Positions 54,354 to 63,270 of a stretch of 64,000 nt of DNA are shown here, piece by piece. The DNA is from UBA4408 sp002389785 (lineage in GTDB: Bacteria; Bacteroidota; Bacteroidia; UBA4408), in contig DAORJK010000007.1 in NCBI GenBank assembly GCA_035438985.1, forward strand, positions 1-64,000, given 5' to 3'. The notes beneath the pieces are model-generated. The model saw nothing but the letters and a program-made list of their open reading frames with translations, ran no database searches and had not been told where the DNA came from. The position numbers were made by a program, and so were the translations under genes. Within the stretch, counting starts at the first letter, position 1; the number at the start of each line of letters is the position of its first letter.

Positions 54354-54698
54354 ATGGATGTTGAGTTTGAACTAAGCTGGGAACGGCTGGTTAAAAAAAT
54401 TTCTTCTCCTTACGGGGAAGAACTCGATGTACAAGCTATTTTATTTTTAATTGGCATTCAGGAGCTAGGACATGGTTATCGTAAATTTACCAAAGACCAA
54501 AAATTAGATGTTTTACACATTGCCGTTTGCACGCTCTTGAGCCAATATGGTTACTATGAATATGAAGGAAGAGATGCCGATAATTGGCCACATTGGAAAG
54601 CGACCGAAAAATTACCTAACCTCAAACCACTGCAACAAAACCATTTAATGCGACAAGCAATTGTTGAGTATTTTAGGGCAAAGGATTCGGAAATTTAA
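54354..54698 (+). CDS. Small conserved-looking protein, unknown function
   Basis: A 114-residue cytoplasmic protein with helical character: EELDVQAILFLIGIQELGHGY and KFTKDQKLDVLHIAVCTLLSQYGYY, then a Trp/His-rich segment (DNWPHWKATEKLP) and a helical end. No TM and no catalytic motif seen. I do not recognise the family. It is 31 bases after the HAMP-PP2C gene and may belong to that operon. Its stop interlocks with that of the convergent protease (TTAA). Confidence 0.6.
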   Translation: MDVEFELSWERLVKKISSPYGEELDVQAILFLIGIQELGHGYRKFTKDQKLDVLHIAVCTLLSQYGYYEYEGRDADNWPHWKATEKLPNLKPLQQNHLMRQAIVEYFRAKDSEI

Positions 54699-56776
54699 TA
54701 TACTACCAATTTCCTTACAACTACCTCTGAATTTATGTTCAGCTGTAAATAGTAGACCCCGGGTTTAAGCACATGATCTCTTTTTATTGAAAGAAAATTA
54801 ATTCCGGGAGAGAAATTATTTTGAGGTAGAACTTTAATTACTTCACCAATGCTATTAATAATCTTAATTTCTGCTTTGCCTTTTACAGGCATATAAAATG
54901 ATACCTGTGCACTTTCGTCCATTGGATTCGGACTAATTTGAAGTTCATTGGAAAAGCCCTCAGGATTACTAATACCAAGCGTGCTAATGATATTTACATC
55001 GTCTATATACACATTATTTCCGCCCTCCCCTTTGAATTTGAACTTTATTCTCACATTCGTTTGATTAGCCATATTCATTATGCTAACCGCCGATTGCTTC
55101 CAATCAGCAGGAGCCGGTATGTAGCTTGAAAATGAAGGAGGGGCTGTTTCTAAATTCGCCCCATTAATTGTTTTTCGCTGATACCAAGTTTTACCACAAT
55201 CAGATGAAACGAAAACTAACAATTCATCTTGGCCACCTGAAAAACTAGGCGCATAAGCATATTTAAAAGTAAAATAGGGGGCTGCTATGGCTGAAATGTT
55301 TATTGCAGGACTAATCAATTCATTTACCTCTCCTGCTGCAGCTGCATTATTGTTAATGTATGCACTTATGCTACCTGAAGAGGCTGCAGCTGATGAGAGC
55401 TGCCAATTAATTCCGCTGCCGTCCAAATCAACCACTGACCAGTCAGTTCCAGGAATAGTTGTATTCTCAAAACTTTCTGTATAAAAGTTCGAATTATACT
55501 GCGCTAAAGAAGGCTTTACAACAACGTAGTTTGCTTTTGTGCTACTAACGCTTGTTGTTCCATCACTCACAATTAGCGAAACTGCATAGCTTCCAGCAAC
55601 CGGATATTGCACCATGGGCATCGAATCGTTCAACGTTGTTCCGTTTACTAAGGTGCCCCCCGGAAACGACCATTGCCAGCTGCTAACTACGCCATTGTAA
55701 GAACGGTCTGAAAAGGTTATAATTTCGCCTGCACACAATGTAGTTGAAGAAGGGTAAGAAGTAAAATCGGCTTTACACAAAATTGGGGCATTATTCACTC
55801 CTGTTGCTATTAAATTGGAAGGTGTCCAAAGCGAATTTCTGAAACCTAAAGAACTATTAAGAGCAGCTGTCATTCGTGCCTTTTGACCCCAAGTAAACAT
55901 GTGTTCACAATAAGAGTATTCCATATAATTCTGTACATTTTCCTTTATTCCTGAAGTACAAATACTACCATTGATATTGCAACTGGTCCAGCCCTTTGTA
56001 AGTGGTGTATCTCCTACTCCGTCGTCGCCACAAGCTATTCCAGGATTGTTAGTACTTCCCCATACGTGGGATAAATTAAGGTAATGACCGGTTTCGTGAG
56101 TTAATACTCTTGAGTTGAAAACAGAGCTGGTACCAATGCTACCAAAATAATTGTGCAAAATAATAACACCTTCTGCATCCGGCGGAGCAGTTCCCGGATA
56201 ATAAGCGTAGCCTGCGATTCCTCCAGGATTAATGTTTTTTACTACCCAAATATTGTAGTACTTATTTTCGGGCCAAGGATTTAGTTTACTACCGTCATCT
56301 CCTATATTGGTTTGGCTGCTAAAAATGCGGTCAATGCCATTGGTGCAATTTCCATCAGGACCAATCTGCGCTAGTTTAAACTCAATTTGACAATCTGCTG
56401 CAACGCTTTGAAATGCTGCAATAATTTGAGTTGTATCGGCATTTCGCTTTCTAAAATCATCATTTAATACTCTTATCGCATCGTGCACTTGTGCATCCGA
56501 AATATTTTCAAAGCCATTTTCATGGATAATGTGAACAACCACCGGAATTACAATAATGGCATTCGCATTCTTAGCTGCTGAATATCCCAGCGAACTTTGA
56601 ATTTGATCGCGTTCTGCGTTCTGCTTTTGAAGCAAATTATACGCTTCCTGTTTTTGCGGATAGCGCTTCAGCGACTCGGAAACCTTGCTATCGGTTGCGC
56701 AAAATTCACCAGGTTGGGCATTCAATAAATTCGCAATAAACAAAAGGAAAAGTAGAAGCAGATTTTTATATACCAT
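54695..56776 (-). CDS. T9SS-exported M43 metalloprotease (third copy)
   Basis: A 693-residue secreted protease: signal peptide, short propeptide, M43 (pappalysin/cytophagalysin-type) domain with zinc motif HETGHYLNLSHVWG (His227, Glu228, His231, His237) and Met-turn NYMEYSYC, PKD-like domain (WQWSFPGG, residues about 345-425), MAM-like jelly-roll (about 430-600, ends NVYIDDVNII) and a T9SS sorting domain (ISPNPMDESAQV ... RKLVVY). Degrades extracellular protein; the target is unknown. It is the last of three tandem paralogues, 18 bases after the previous one, and probably one operon with them. Confidence 0.9.
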   Translation of the reverse strand: MVYKNLLLLFLLFIANLLNAQPGEFCATDSKVSESLKRYPQKQEAYNLLQKQNAERDQIQSSLGYSAAKNANAIIVIPVVVHIIHENGFENISDAQVHDAIRVLNDDFRKRNADTTQIIAAFQSVAADCQIEFKLAQIGPDGNCTNGIDRIFSSQTNIGDDGSKLNPWPENKYYNIWVVKNINPGGIAGYAYYPGTAPPDAEGVIILHNYFGSIGTSSVFNSRVLTHETGHYLNLSHVWGSTNNPGIACGDDGVGDTPLTKGWTSCNINGSICTSGIKENVQNYMEYSYCEHMFTWGQKARMTAALNSSLGFRNSLWTPSNLIATGVNNAPILCKADFTSYPSSTTLCAGEIITFSDRSYNGVVSSWQWSFPGGTLVNGTTLNDSMPMVQYPVAGSYAVSLIVSDGTTSVSSTKANYVVVKPSLAQYNSNFYTESFENTTIPGTDWSVVDLDGSGINWQLSSAAASSGSISAYINNNAAAAGEVNELISPAINISAIAAPYFTFKYAYAPSFSGGQDELLVFVSSDCGKTWYQRKTINGANLETAPPSFSSYIPAPADWKQSAVSIMNMANQTNVRIKFKFKGEGGNNVYIDDVNIISTLGISNPEGFSNELQISPNPMDESAQVSFYMPVKGKAEIKIINSIGEVIKVLPQNNFSPGINFLSIKRDHVLKPGVYYLQLNINSEVVVRKLVVY

Positions 56777-56794
56777 GGCAAGTTTGCTGTTAAA

Positions 56795-58885
56795 CTATTC
56801 TTTAGCAATTAGAAGCTTGCTCACTATGACCTGATCGCCAATCTGTAAATTCAAAAAATAAATACCGGAAGAATATTGCCCTTGCTTGTTTAGTTCGATT
56901 TTTTGAACACCTGCAGATCGCTCCTCTTGAACTACTGTTTCAATTTCTTTTCCAACAATATCTTTAACGCTCACTTTGATTCTTTGAGAACTTTCCAAAT
57001 TAAAAGTAACGGTTGCAGAACTATTCGATGGGTTAGGATATACTTGCAAGTTCAAATTTTCTTCTGTTAATCCGCTTGCATTCAAATTTGTAATAATATT
57101 AATATCGTCGAGGTACAAATTATTTCCTCCTCCTGCTATAAACTGAAATTTGATTCGCGCATTGGTGCTCGAAAGTAAATTTGCGATACTTACTGTATGT
57201 GTCTCCCAATCATTAGCTGATGGTATAAAATACGCGGAACTTGGTCCTGTAACCGATTCAAGTATATTTGCTGTTATTGTTTTTCGAAGTGCCCAATTTT
57301 TCCCGCAATCAACGGAAGTATATATTTTTAAAGCATCTGCATCGCCGCTTGTTTTACGTCTAAATGCTGCCTTAAATGTAAAAAGAGGATTTGCAATAGT
57401 TGCAATATTTATTGTAGGTCCAATTAATTCGTCAACATCGGCCGAATCGGCACTGTAGTTTTCGATAAATGCACTATAACTTCCTGAGTTTGCAGCTGCG
57501 GTTGTACGCGTCCATATGACACTGCCATTGTCCGGATTTTTCTCTTCCCAATCAGAACCGGGTATGGTATTCGATTCAAAGCTTTCGGTATAATTTGTTC
57601 CCGAATAAGCCGCCAATGCAGGTAAAACGTGTATGTATTGAGTTTTGGTTACACTAACTGTATCGGTAGAATTTGACACAGTTAATGTTACATCGTACAT
57701 CCCTGAATTGGGATATTGTAAAGTAACTATTGAATCGCTAAAAGTGGACGTTCCGGATAAAATAGCGCCTGGGCAATTCCAACTCCGAGAATTTACTTGC
57801 CCATTATATGAAACGTCTGAAAAAGAAATAATACCGTTTTCGCAAATAACATTGTTTAAATTATTTGAAATAAAATCAGCTGCGCATAAAACCGGAGCAT
57901 TGGCTGTTCCTGTAGCTGCTAAATTTCCTGCACTCCACAAGTTACTTCTATTTCCCGTTGAACTCATTAAAGCTGTGCGCATACGTGTTTTTTGTCCATA
58001 GGTATACATTGTGGTACAAAATGAATAATCCATAAAATTTTGAACATTCTCAATAGTTGGTGGATTGCACAAACTAAGATTTAGCACACAGGCAGAATTA
58101 GAACCTTTAGTGATAGGCGTATCTGCAACATTGTCGTCGCCACAAGCAACATTGGGTTGATTCGTTGAGCCCCATACATGTTTGAGGTTTAAATAATGCC
58201 CTGCTTCATGCGATAAGGTGTGTGAGTTTCCGGGATTTGTTCCTACATAATCATACAAACAAATAATACCATCGCCATTTGCAGGAGGAGTACTGGGATA
58301 ATAAGCATAAGCTGCGGCTGTTAAATGCCCTGGACCCATTTTTTTGATTACCCAAATATTTAAATACTTGTTCTGAGGCCATTTATTAAACTTTGCTGAT
58401 TCGCCACCGTTATTGGTTTCGGGAGAATAAATACGATCAATACCATTGGTACAATTTCCACTAGGATCAATCGTGGCTAATCGAAATTCAATTTCGCAGT
58501 CGGCCATCAAAGGTTGAAAAACCGGAATAGTGCTTGCTGTATCGGCATTTCGTTTTCTAAAATCATCGTTCATTACTCGTATTGCTTCACGCACTTTTGC
58601 ATCCGATATATTTTCGGGTCCATATTGATGTACAATGTGAAATACAACCGGAATTATATACACTACCGATTGTTGTTTTGCGGATGAATAATTTCCGTTT
58701 GCTGCTTGTTTATCCATTTTCATGAGCTGTTCTTCATTCGCAAGGTACTCACGCAATGCTTCAGGATTGGCATCAAAATATTCTTTTTGTACCTCATCTG
58801 TGGCACAGGATTTTAATTGCTGAGCATTTAACTTGGTGAAGCCCGCAACCAATAATAAGCAGATTAACGAAAGGGATTTTTTCAT
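56795..58885 (-). CDS. T9SS-exported M43 metalloprotease (second copy)
   Basis: A 696-residue paralogue with the same order: signal peptide, propeptide, M43 domain with HEAGHYLNLKHVWG (His226, Glu227, His230, His236) and Met-turn NFMDYSFC, a PKD-like domain, a MAM-like jelly-roll ending NLYLDDINII, and a T9SS sorting domain (VYPNPSNSSATV ... SKLLIAKE). The propeptide carries DEVQKEYFDANPEALREYL, more distinctive than in the other copies. It is 19 bases after the first copy. Likely function as for the third copy. Confidence 0.9.
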   Translation of the reverse strand: MKKSLSLICLLLVAGFTKLNAQQLKSCATDEVQKEYFDANPEALREYLANEEQLMKMDKQAANGNYSSAKQQSVVYIIPVVFHIVHQYGPENISDAKVREAIRVMNDDFRKRNADTASTIPVFQPLMADCEIEFRLATIDPSGNCTNGIDRIYSPETNNGGESAKFNKWPQNKYLNIWVIKKMGPGHLTAAAYAYYPSTPPANGDGIICLYDYVGTNPGNSHTLSHEAGHYLNLKHVWGSTNQPNVACGDDNVADTPITKGSNSACVLNLSLCNPPTIENVQNFMDYSFCTTMYTYGQKTRMRTALMSSTGNRSNLWSAGNLAATGTANAPVLCAADFISNNLNNVICENGIISFSDVSYNGQVNSRSWNCPGAILSGTSTFSDSIVTLQYPNSGMYDVTLTVSNSTDTVSVTKTQYIHVLPALAAYSGTNYTESFESNTIPGSDWEEKNPDNGSVIWTRTTAAANSGSYSAFIENYSADSADVDELIGPTINIATIANPLFTFKAAFRRKTSGDADALKIYTSVDCGKNWALRKTITANILESVTGPSSAYFIPSANDWETHTVSIANLLSSTNARIKFQFIAGGGNNLYLDDINIITNLNASGLTEENLNLQVYPNPSNSSATVTFNLESSQRIKVSVKDIVGKEIETVVQEERSAGVQKIELNKQGQYSSGIYFLNLQIGDQVIVSKLLIAKE

Positions 58886-58904
58886 TCTTTTGTTGGGTTA
58901 GTAT

Positions 58905-61049
58905 TTATTCGATGGTTAGTTTTTTTACGTTGGTTCGATTGTTCACTGTAACTTTCACAAAGTAAACTCCCTTTGGCAAAGTGCTCGATTTACCGATTTC
59001 AATTTGTTGCTCGCCAGGCAAAAGTTGCCCTTTAAATGTTTTTTCAACAACATTTCCAAGTATAGACAGCACTTCAATGCTTGTTAAACTTTTCTCTTTT
59101 AAATTAAAATTTACAAAACAACTCTGCTTTGCGGGATTAGGAAATAAACTAAAACCAAATTCAGCAGAGCTGTTTTCATTTATTCCAACCGGAGTAATTA
59201 TGTTGATATCATCAATGTAAATATTGTTACCACCACCTCCAATAAATTGAAACTTGATACGTGCATTGGTTTTATTGGCAAGATTGGCTACACTTACAGT
59301 TTCCTTGTGCCACTGGCTTGGTAAGCTTGGAACAAATGCAGTTGCTTGTGCAGGGTTTGAGCCATCTAAAGTGGATGCATTAATCGTAGTTCTTAAGGTC
59401 CAGCTTCTTCCACAATCAATGGAAGTATAAATTTTCAAGGCATCATTGTCACCAGCATTTCTCATGGCATAAGCCACCTGAAAAGAAAAATTAAGATTCG
59501 GAATATTGGCTGCATTAAAAGTTGGACTAATCAATTCGTCTATTTCAGCTGAATCGCCCGAAAAGTTTTGTAAAAATGCACAAGCACTTCCAGAAAAACC
59601 GAGCGTGGTATTTTGCTGCCATACGGGAACTCCTCCATCTAAATTTGCTATTTCCCAATCAGCATTTGGCAAGGTTGAATTCTCAAAGCTTTCAGAATAG
59701 AAGGTAGCATTGTATGCTGCAATTGAAGGCAGTACTTTTACATAGCCAGTTTTGGTAACTGTAGCTGAGCCAGTGGAATTGCTTACTGATAAAGTTACAT
59801 CGTAATTTCCTGCTGTTGGGTACTGAATTGTTACAATTGAATCGGAAAGAGTTGATGGAGTAACGAGCGTACCTCCGGGAAAATTCCAGGTACGAGTAGT
59901 GGCAGCACCATTAAATGAAATATCAGAAAACGAAATTTGGGCTCCTTCACAAACAATATTTCCAGGAGCATTGGTTGAGAAATCGGCAACGCATAATGTG
60001 GCAGGAGTGCTAACACCCGTGGCAGTTAAATTAGCAGCAGACCATAAATTATTGCGATTACTGGTAGATGATGATAATGCTGCATTCATACGCGCTGCCT
60101 GACCTAAAGTATACATGTTTTGGCATGCCTCATCGGTATAATCCATGTAGTTGCTGAAATTAATCCCATTTCCTGATGGAGAGCAAGCATCCAGCATTGG
60201 AAATGTAGGGCAGGTAGAAAAATTCTCGCTAGCTTGATTAGGTGTATCAGCAACGAAATCAGAACCGGAGCATGCACCATTATCATCTGCCCAAATATGT
60301 CGTAAATTCAACCAATGGCCAACTTCGTGAACAGTTGTTCTTCCTTCATTTCCTTGCGCAGAGCCTATTGTTCCAAAATTAGCTGCGGCAATAACTAAAC
60401 CATCGGTAGCCGCTGACCCACCCGGAAATTGCGCAAATCCTGCAATGATCGTACCTGCCGGTGGTAGAGTTCCATCAGCACGTCGAATCGATTTCACAAT
60501 CCAAATGTTCATGTACTTATTGCTGGGCCAATAAATAAGAGATTTTACATTATTTCGAGCGTATACAGTTAGCGGAGAATAAACTCTATTGATACCATCG
60601 GTACAATTACCATTAGGATCTAATTTTGCCATTTGAAATTCAATTTCGCAATCGGCTGCGATACTTTTAAATGGTCCGGGAGTAGCAGTAGTATCTGCAT
60701 TGTTACGTCTAAAATCGCGGTTCAATGCATCAATTTCGCTCAGAATTTGTGCTTTAGAAATATTTTCTGGTCCGTTGGCATGTATCACGTGAACCACCAC
60801 TGGAATAATGCGCACGACCGAACTTTTCTTTGCTGAAACATTAGCTCTATCTATTGGATTCTCAGAAATATACTTTTCAGTAAACTGTTCGAGCTCGCGT
60901 TGCTTTTGCTCAAACATCTTGTCTTGTTGCATCGTTTGTTCAAATTCTTCATACGAACCACACCAGTTTCCATGTCGCACCTGTGCAGTAAGTAAATTGC
61001 TGAAACAAAGTACTGCTCCAGTACAAAAAACTCGTATACTCTTTTTCAT
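58905..61049 (-). CDS. T9SS-exported M43 metalloprotease (first copy)
   Basis: A 714-residue paralogue: signal peptide (ends LTAQ), propeptide, M43 domain with HEVGHWLNLRHIW (His241, Glu242, His245, His251) and Met-turn NYMDYTDEAC, a PKD-like domain, a MAM-like jelly-roll ending NIYIDDINII and a T9SS sorting domain (LFPNPAKQSCFV ... KKLTIE). Four extra Cys lie around GACSGSDFVADTP and FPMLDACSP, a difference from the other two. It is the first gene of the array; no good promoter match was found between it and 61114. Confidence 0.9.
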   Translation of the reverse strand: MKKSIRVFCTGAVLCFSNLLTAQVRHGNWCGSYEEFEQTMQQDKMFEQKQRELEQFTEKYISENPIDRANVSAKKSSVVRIIPVVVHVIHANGPENISKAQILSEIDALNRDFRRNNADTTATPGPFKSIAADCEIEFQMAKLDPNGNCTDGINRVYSPLTVYARNNVKSLIYWPSNKYMNIWIVKSIRRADGTLPPAGTIIAGFAQFPGGSAATDGLVIAAANFGTIGSAQGNEGRTTVHEVGHWLNLRHIWADDNGACSGSDFVADTPNQASENFSTCPTFPMLDACSPSGNGINFSNYMDYTDEACQNMYTLGQAARMNAALSSSTSNRNNLWSAANLTATGVSTPATLCVADFSTNAPGNIVCEGAQISFSDISFNGAATTRTWNFPGGTLVTPSTLSDSIVTIQYPTAGNYDVTLSVSNSTGSATVTKTGYVKVLPSIAAYNATFYSESFENSTLPNADWEIANLDGGVPVWQQNTTLGFSGSACAFLQNFSGDSAEIDELISPTFNAANIPNLNFSFQVAYAMRNAGDNDALKIYTSIDCGRSWTLRTTINASTLDGSNPAQATAFVPSLPSQWHKETVSVANLANKTNARIKFQFIGGGGNNIYIDDINIITPVGINENSSAEFGFSLFPNPAKQSCFVNFNLKEKSLTSIEVLSILGNVVEKTFKGQLLPGEQQIEIGKSSTLPKGVYFVKVTVNNRTNVKKLTIE

Positions 61050-61113
61050 GTTGATTTTAATTGATTAAGATAAGATGCTAAGATAATGAAAATACTTTTT
61101 CTTTGATTACATT

Positions 61114-62253
61114 CTAGGCTAATGCAGATTTTAAATCGTTAATTAAATCATCAATATCTTCCACGCCAACACTTAATCTTAATAATGAATCGGTTACCCC
61201 GGCCTTTTCGCGCTCGGCTTTGGGTATAGAAGCATGCGTCATTGAAGCCGGATGGTTTATTAAAGATTCTACCCCTCCTAGAGATTCAGCCAGTGAAAAA
61301 ACATGCAAAGAGGAAGCAACTTTAAAGGTATTTTCAATACTTCCGTCTTTCAAACTAAAAGAAATCATCCCTCCAAAATCGCGCATTTGTTTTTTTGCAA
61401 TTTCATGATTTGCATGGTCGCTAAAACCCGGCCAGTAAACTTTGTCTACTTTGGGATGTGATTTTAAAAAATGTGCTATTGCCTTACCGTTTTCACAATG
61501 CCGTTGCATGCGCAAATGCAAAGTTTTTAAACCACGCATCACCAAAAAGCTATCCATCGGTCCAGGAACAGCTCCGCACGAATTGTGTATAAATGCAAGT
61601 TTTTCGTAAATAGAGTCGTCGTTGCAGCACAAACAACCCATGATCACATCTGAATGGCCACCTAAATATTTGGTTACGCTGTGCATGACAATATGCGCTC
61701 CTAAATCAAGTGGGTTTTGTAAATATGGTGATGCAAAAGTATTATCAACGGCAAGCATAATTGAGTGTTTGTGTGCAATTTTAGCACATGCTTCAATGTC
61801 AATTATTTTCATGGTTGGGTTAGTTGGAGTTTCAACCCATAACATCTTAGTATTTGAATTAATATAGCTTACTATATCGGCAGCATTAGCCATTGAAACA
61901 AAATGAAACTTAATTCCAAAATTGGCGAAAACCTTAGTAAACATACGATACGATCCACCGTAAATATCATCACCGGTAATTACTTCATCTCCCGGTTTTA
62001 ACATTTTTATAACTGCATCCACTGCTCCCATTCCGCTTGAAAAACAAAGTGTGTGTTTTGCATTTTCGAGAGCAGCAATATTTTTTTCGAGTGCAGTTCG
62101 GGTTGGGTTTTTTCCTCGGGCATACGCATAGCCTTTGTGGTTGCCGGGTGAAGCTTGTACATAAGTTGACGTTTGATAAATAGGAGTCATAATCGCTCCG
62201 TTTGAAGCATCGGGTTCTTGGCCAGCATGTATGGCTTTTGTTGCAAATTTCAT
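61114..62253 (-). CDS. Cystathionine gamma-synthase-like PLP enzyme
   Basis: A 379-residue PLP-dependent enzyme of the trans-sulfuration family. It begins FATKAIHAGQEPDASNGAIM, has SSGMGAVDAV, AVDNTFASPYLQ, the PLP lysine Lys195 in SVTKYLGGHSD, and SLGGVESLINHPASMTH near residue 325. The family makes cystathionine from O-succinyl- or O-acetyl-homoserine, or cleaves it; sequence alone does not separate synthase from lyase. The active-site and length fit a gamma-synthase. Single gene with a TTCG-type candidate promoter 19 bases upstream. Confidence 0.9.
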   Translation of the reverse strand: MKFATKAIHAGQEPDASNGAIMTPIYQTSTYVQASPGNHKGYAYARGKNPTRTALEKNIAALENAKHTLCFSSGMGAVDAVIKMLKPGDEVITGDDIYGGSYRMFTKVFANFGIKFHFVSMANAADIVSYINSNTKMLWVETPTNPTMKIIDIEACAKIAHKHSIMLAVDNTFASPYLQNPLDLGAHIVMHSVTKYLGGHSDVIMGCLCCNDDSIYEKLAFIHNSCGAVPGPMDSFLVMRGLKTLHLRMQRHCENGKAIAHFLKSHPKVDKVYWPGFSDHANHEIAKKQMRDFGGMISFSLKDGSIENTFKVASSLHVFSLAESLGGVESLINHPASMTHASIPKAEREKAGVTDSLLRLSVGVEDIDDLINDLKSALA

Positions 62254-62272
62254 TCGTATTTTTTTAGGAGGA

Positions 62273-62280
62273 CGAATTTA
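62273..62280 (-). promoter_or_regulatory. Candidate -7 element (TTCG variant) for the PLP enzyme
   Basis: Minus-strand TAAATTCG, 19 bases before the start. One base away from TAnnTTTG. Confidence 0.35.
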
Positions 62281-62334
62281 ATTAATTATAGCAATAAATT
62301 CGTAAGAAAGCTTTTGTATTGTTGAGAAGGTAAC

Positions 62335-62808
62335 TTAAAATGTAAAGGGTATTTGAGCACTTTCATCAACAGGGAAATCGCGACTAATAAACAGTGCCTT
62401 TGCCTTAACATTTCCCTTAATATGCAAGGTTGCAGAATTATTTTTAAGCACCGACATAAGTGTTGAAATACCGCCTAACAGTGCATTCGACAAATCTAAT
62501 TGCACAGTAAATTTTTGCTGAATTTCAGAATTTGCCGGGAGTATTACTTTGTCATTTAACTGAATGGCTCCCATATCCACTTTATTCAGCCAAAGTGCTA
62601 ATTCGCCTTGAGTAATTGATATTTTCATAAAATTAGGATTTTGCAATATCAGCGAAACTTCCAACTCGATCCCCTTACCCGAATTCTTGATTACTCTAAC
62701 AGCTTCAATTTTTTTTACCTGTACAGGTTTAAACAAGCTGCAAGAGCTAAAGCAAATTAAAATTAATAAACCGAAAAAAAGTCTGGAATAGCGTGAAAAG
62801 TTTACCAT
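62335..62808 (-). CDS. LEA type 2-like lipoprotein
   Basis: A 157-residue predicted lipoprotein (lipobox FSSC, Cys23) with a single immunoglobulin-like LEA-2 domain: EVSLILQNPNFMKISITQGELALWL is the opening strand pair and NSEIQQKFTVQLDLSNALLGG follows. LEA-2 domains are known in desiccation proteins but are also common in Bacteroidota lipoproteins of unknown role. It is 4 bases from the gene upstream and probably in the same operon. Confidence 0.8.
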   Translation of the reverse strand: MVNFSRYSRLFFGLLILICFSSCSLFKPVQVKKIEAVRVIKNSGKGIELEVSLILQNPNFMKISITQGELALWLNKVDMGAIQLNDKVILPANSEIQQKFTVQLDLSNALLGGISTLMSVLKNNSATLHIKGNVKAKALFISRDFPVDESAQIPFTF

Positions 62809-62812
62809 TCGC

Positions 62813-63268
62813 TTACTTAATAATCATTAACCCTTCGGTAACTACTGTATTACTAGAGTTTCCGGCCCTGTCGGTAAGGTAAATTGAATAACTTACAGGC
62901 TCCGAGTTGGCACCATTTAAAATCCCGGGACTGTTTAGTTCAACCATTAAATTACCCTCAATACTTACTTCGGCTCCATCGGGTGAAAGTTGCTTAATTC
63001 GATATTGATAAGTAATTCCATTACGCGAATCGGTAATAAACAAGTTTTTTACAGCATCGTTGTTTTCACCAATATCGCCATCTGCATCTTGGTAAAACAA
63101 ATTAAACACAATTTTATCCTTGTACTCTTTAATTTGAAGGGGATTAACATCCACTAATCTGATTTCAGGTATCACACTTCGCTCATTCTTCTCCTTCTTG
63201 CAAGCAGGAAAGATCACAGTTAAGCAAATAAAACAAATAAATTTAAAAAGTACTAGTCGTTGATTCAT
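62813..63268 (-). CDS. Hypothetical lipoprotein
   Basis: A 151-residue predicted lipoprotein (lipobox FPAC, Cys23) with a Lys/Glu-rich linker and a beta-rich body; FNLFYQDADGDIGENNDAV is suggestive of an acidic Ca-binding loop. The closing strand pair, SYSIYLTDRAGNSSNTVV, is typical of small Bacteroidota sandwiches. No family recognised. It lies 2 bases from the partial gene and 4 bases from the LEA gene, so the three form one operon. Confidence 0.65.
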   Translation of the reverse strand: MNQRLVLFKFICFICLTVIFPACKKEKNERSVIPEIRLVDVNPLQIKEYKDKIVFNLFYQDADGDIGENNDAVKNLFITDSRNGITYQYRIKQLSPDGAEVSIEGNLMVELNSPGILNGANSEPVSYSIYLTDRAGNSSNTVVTEGLMIIK

Positions 63269-63270
63269 AC

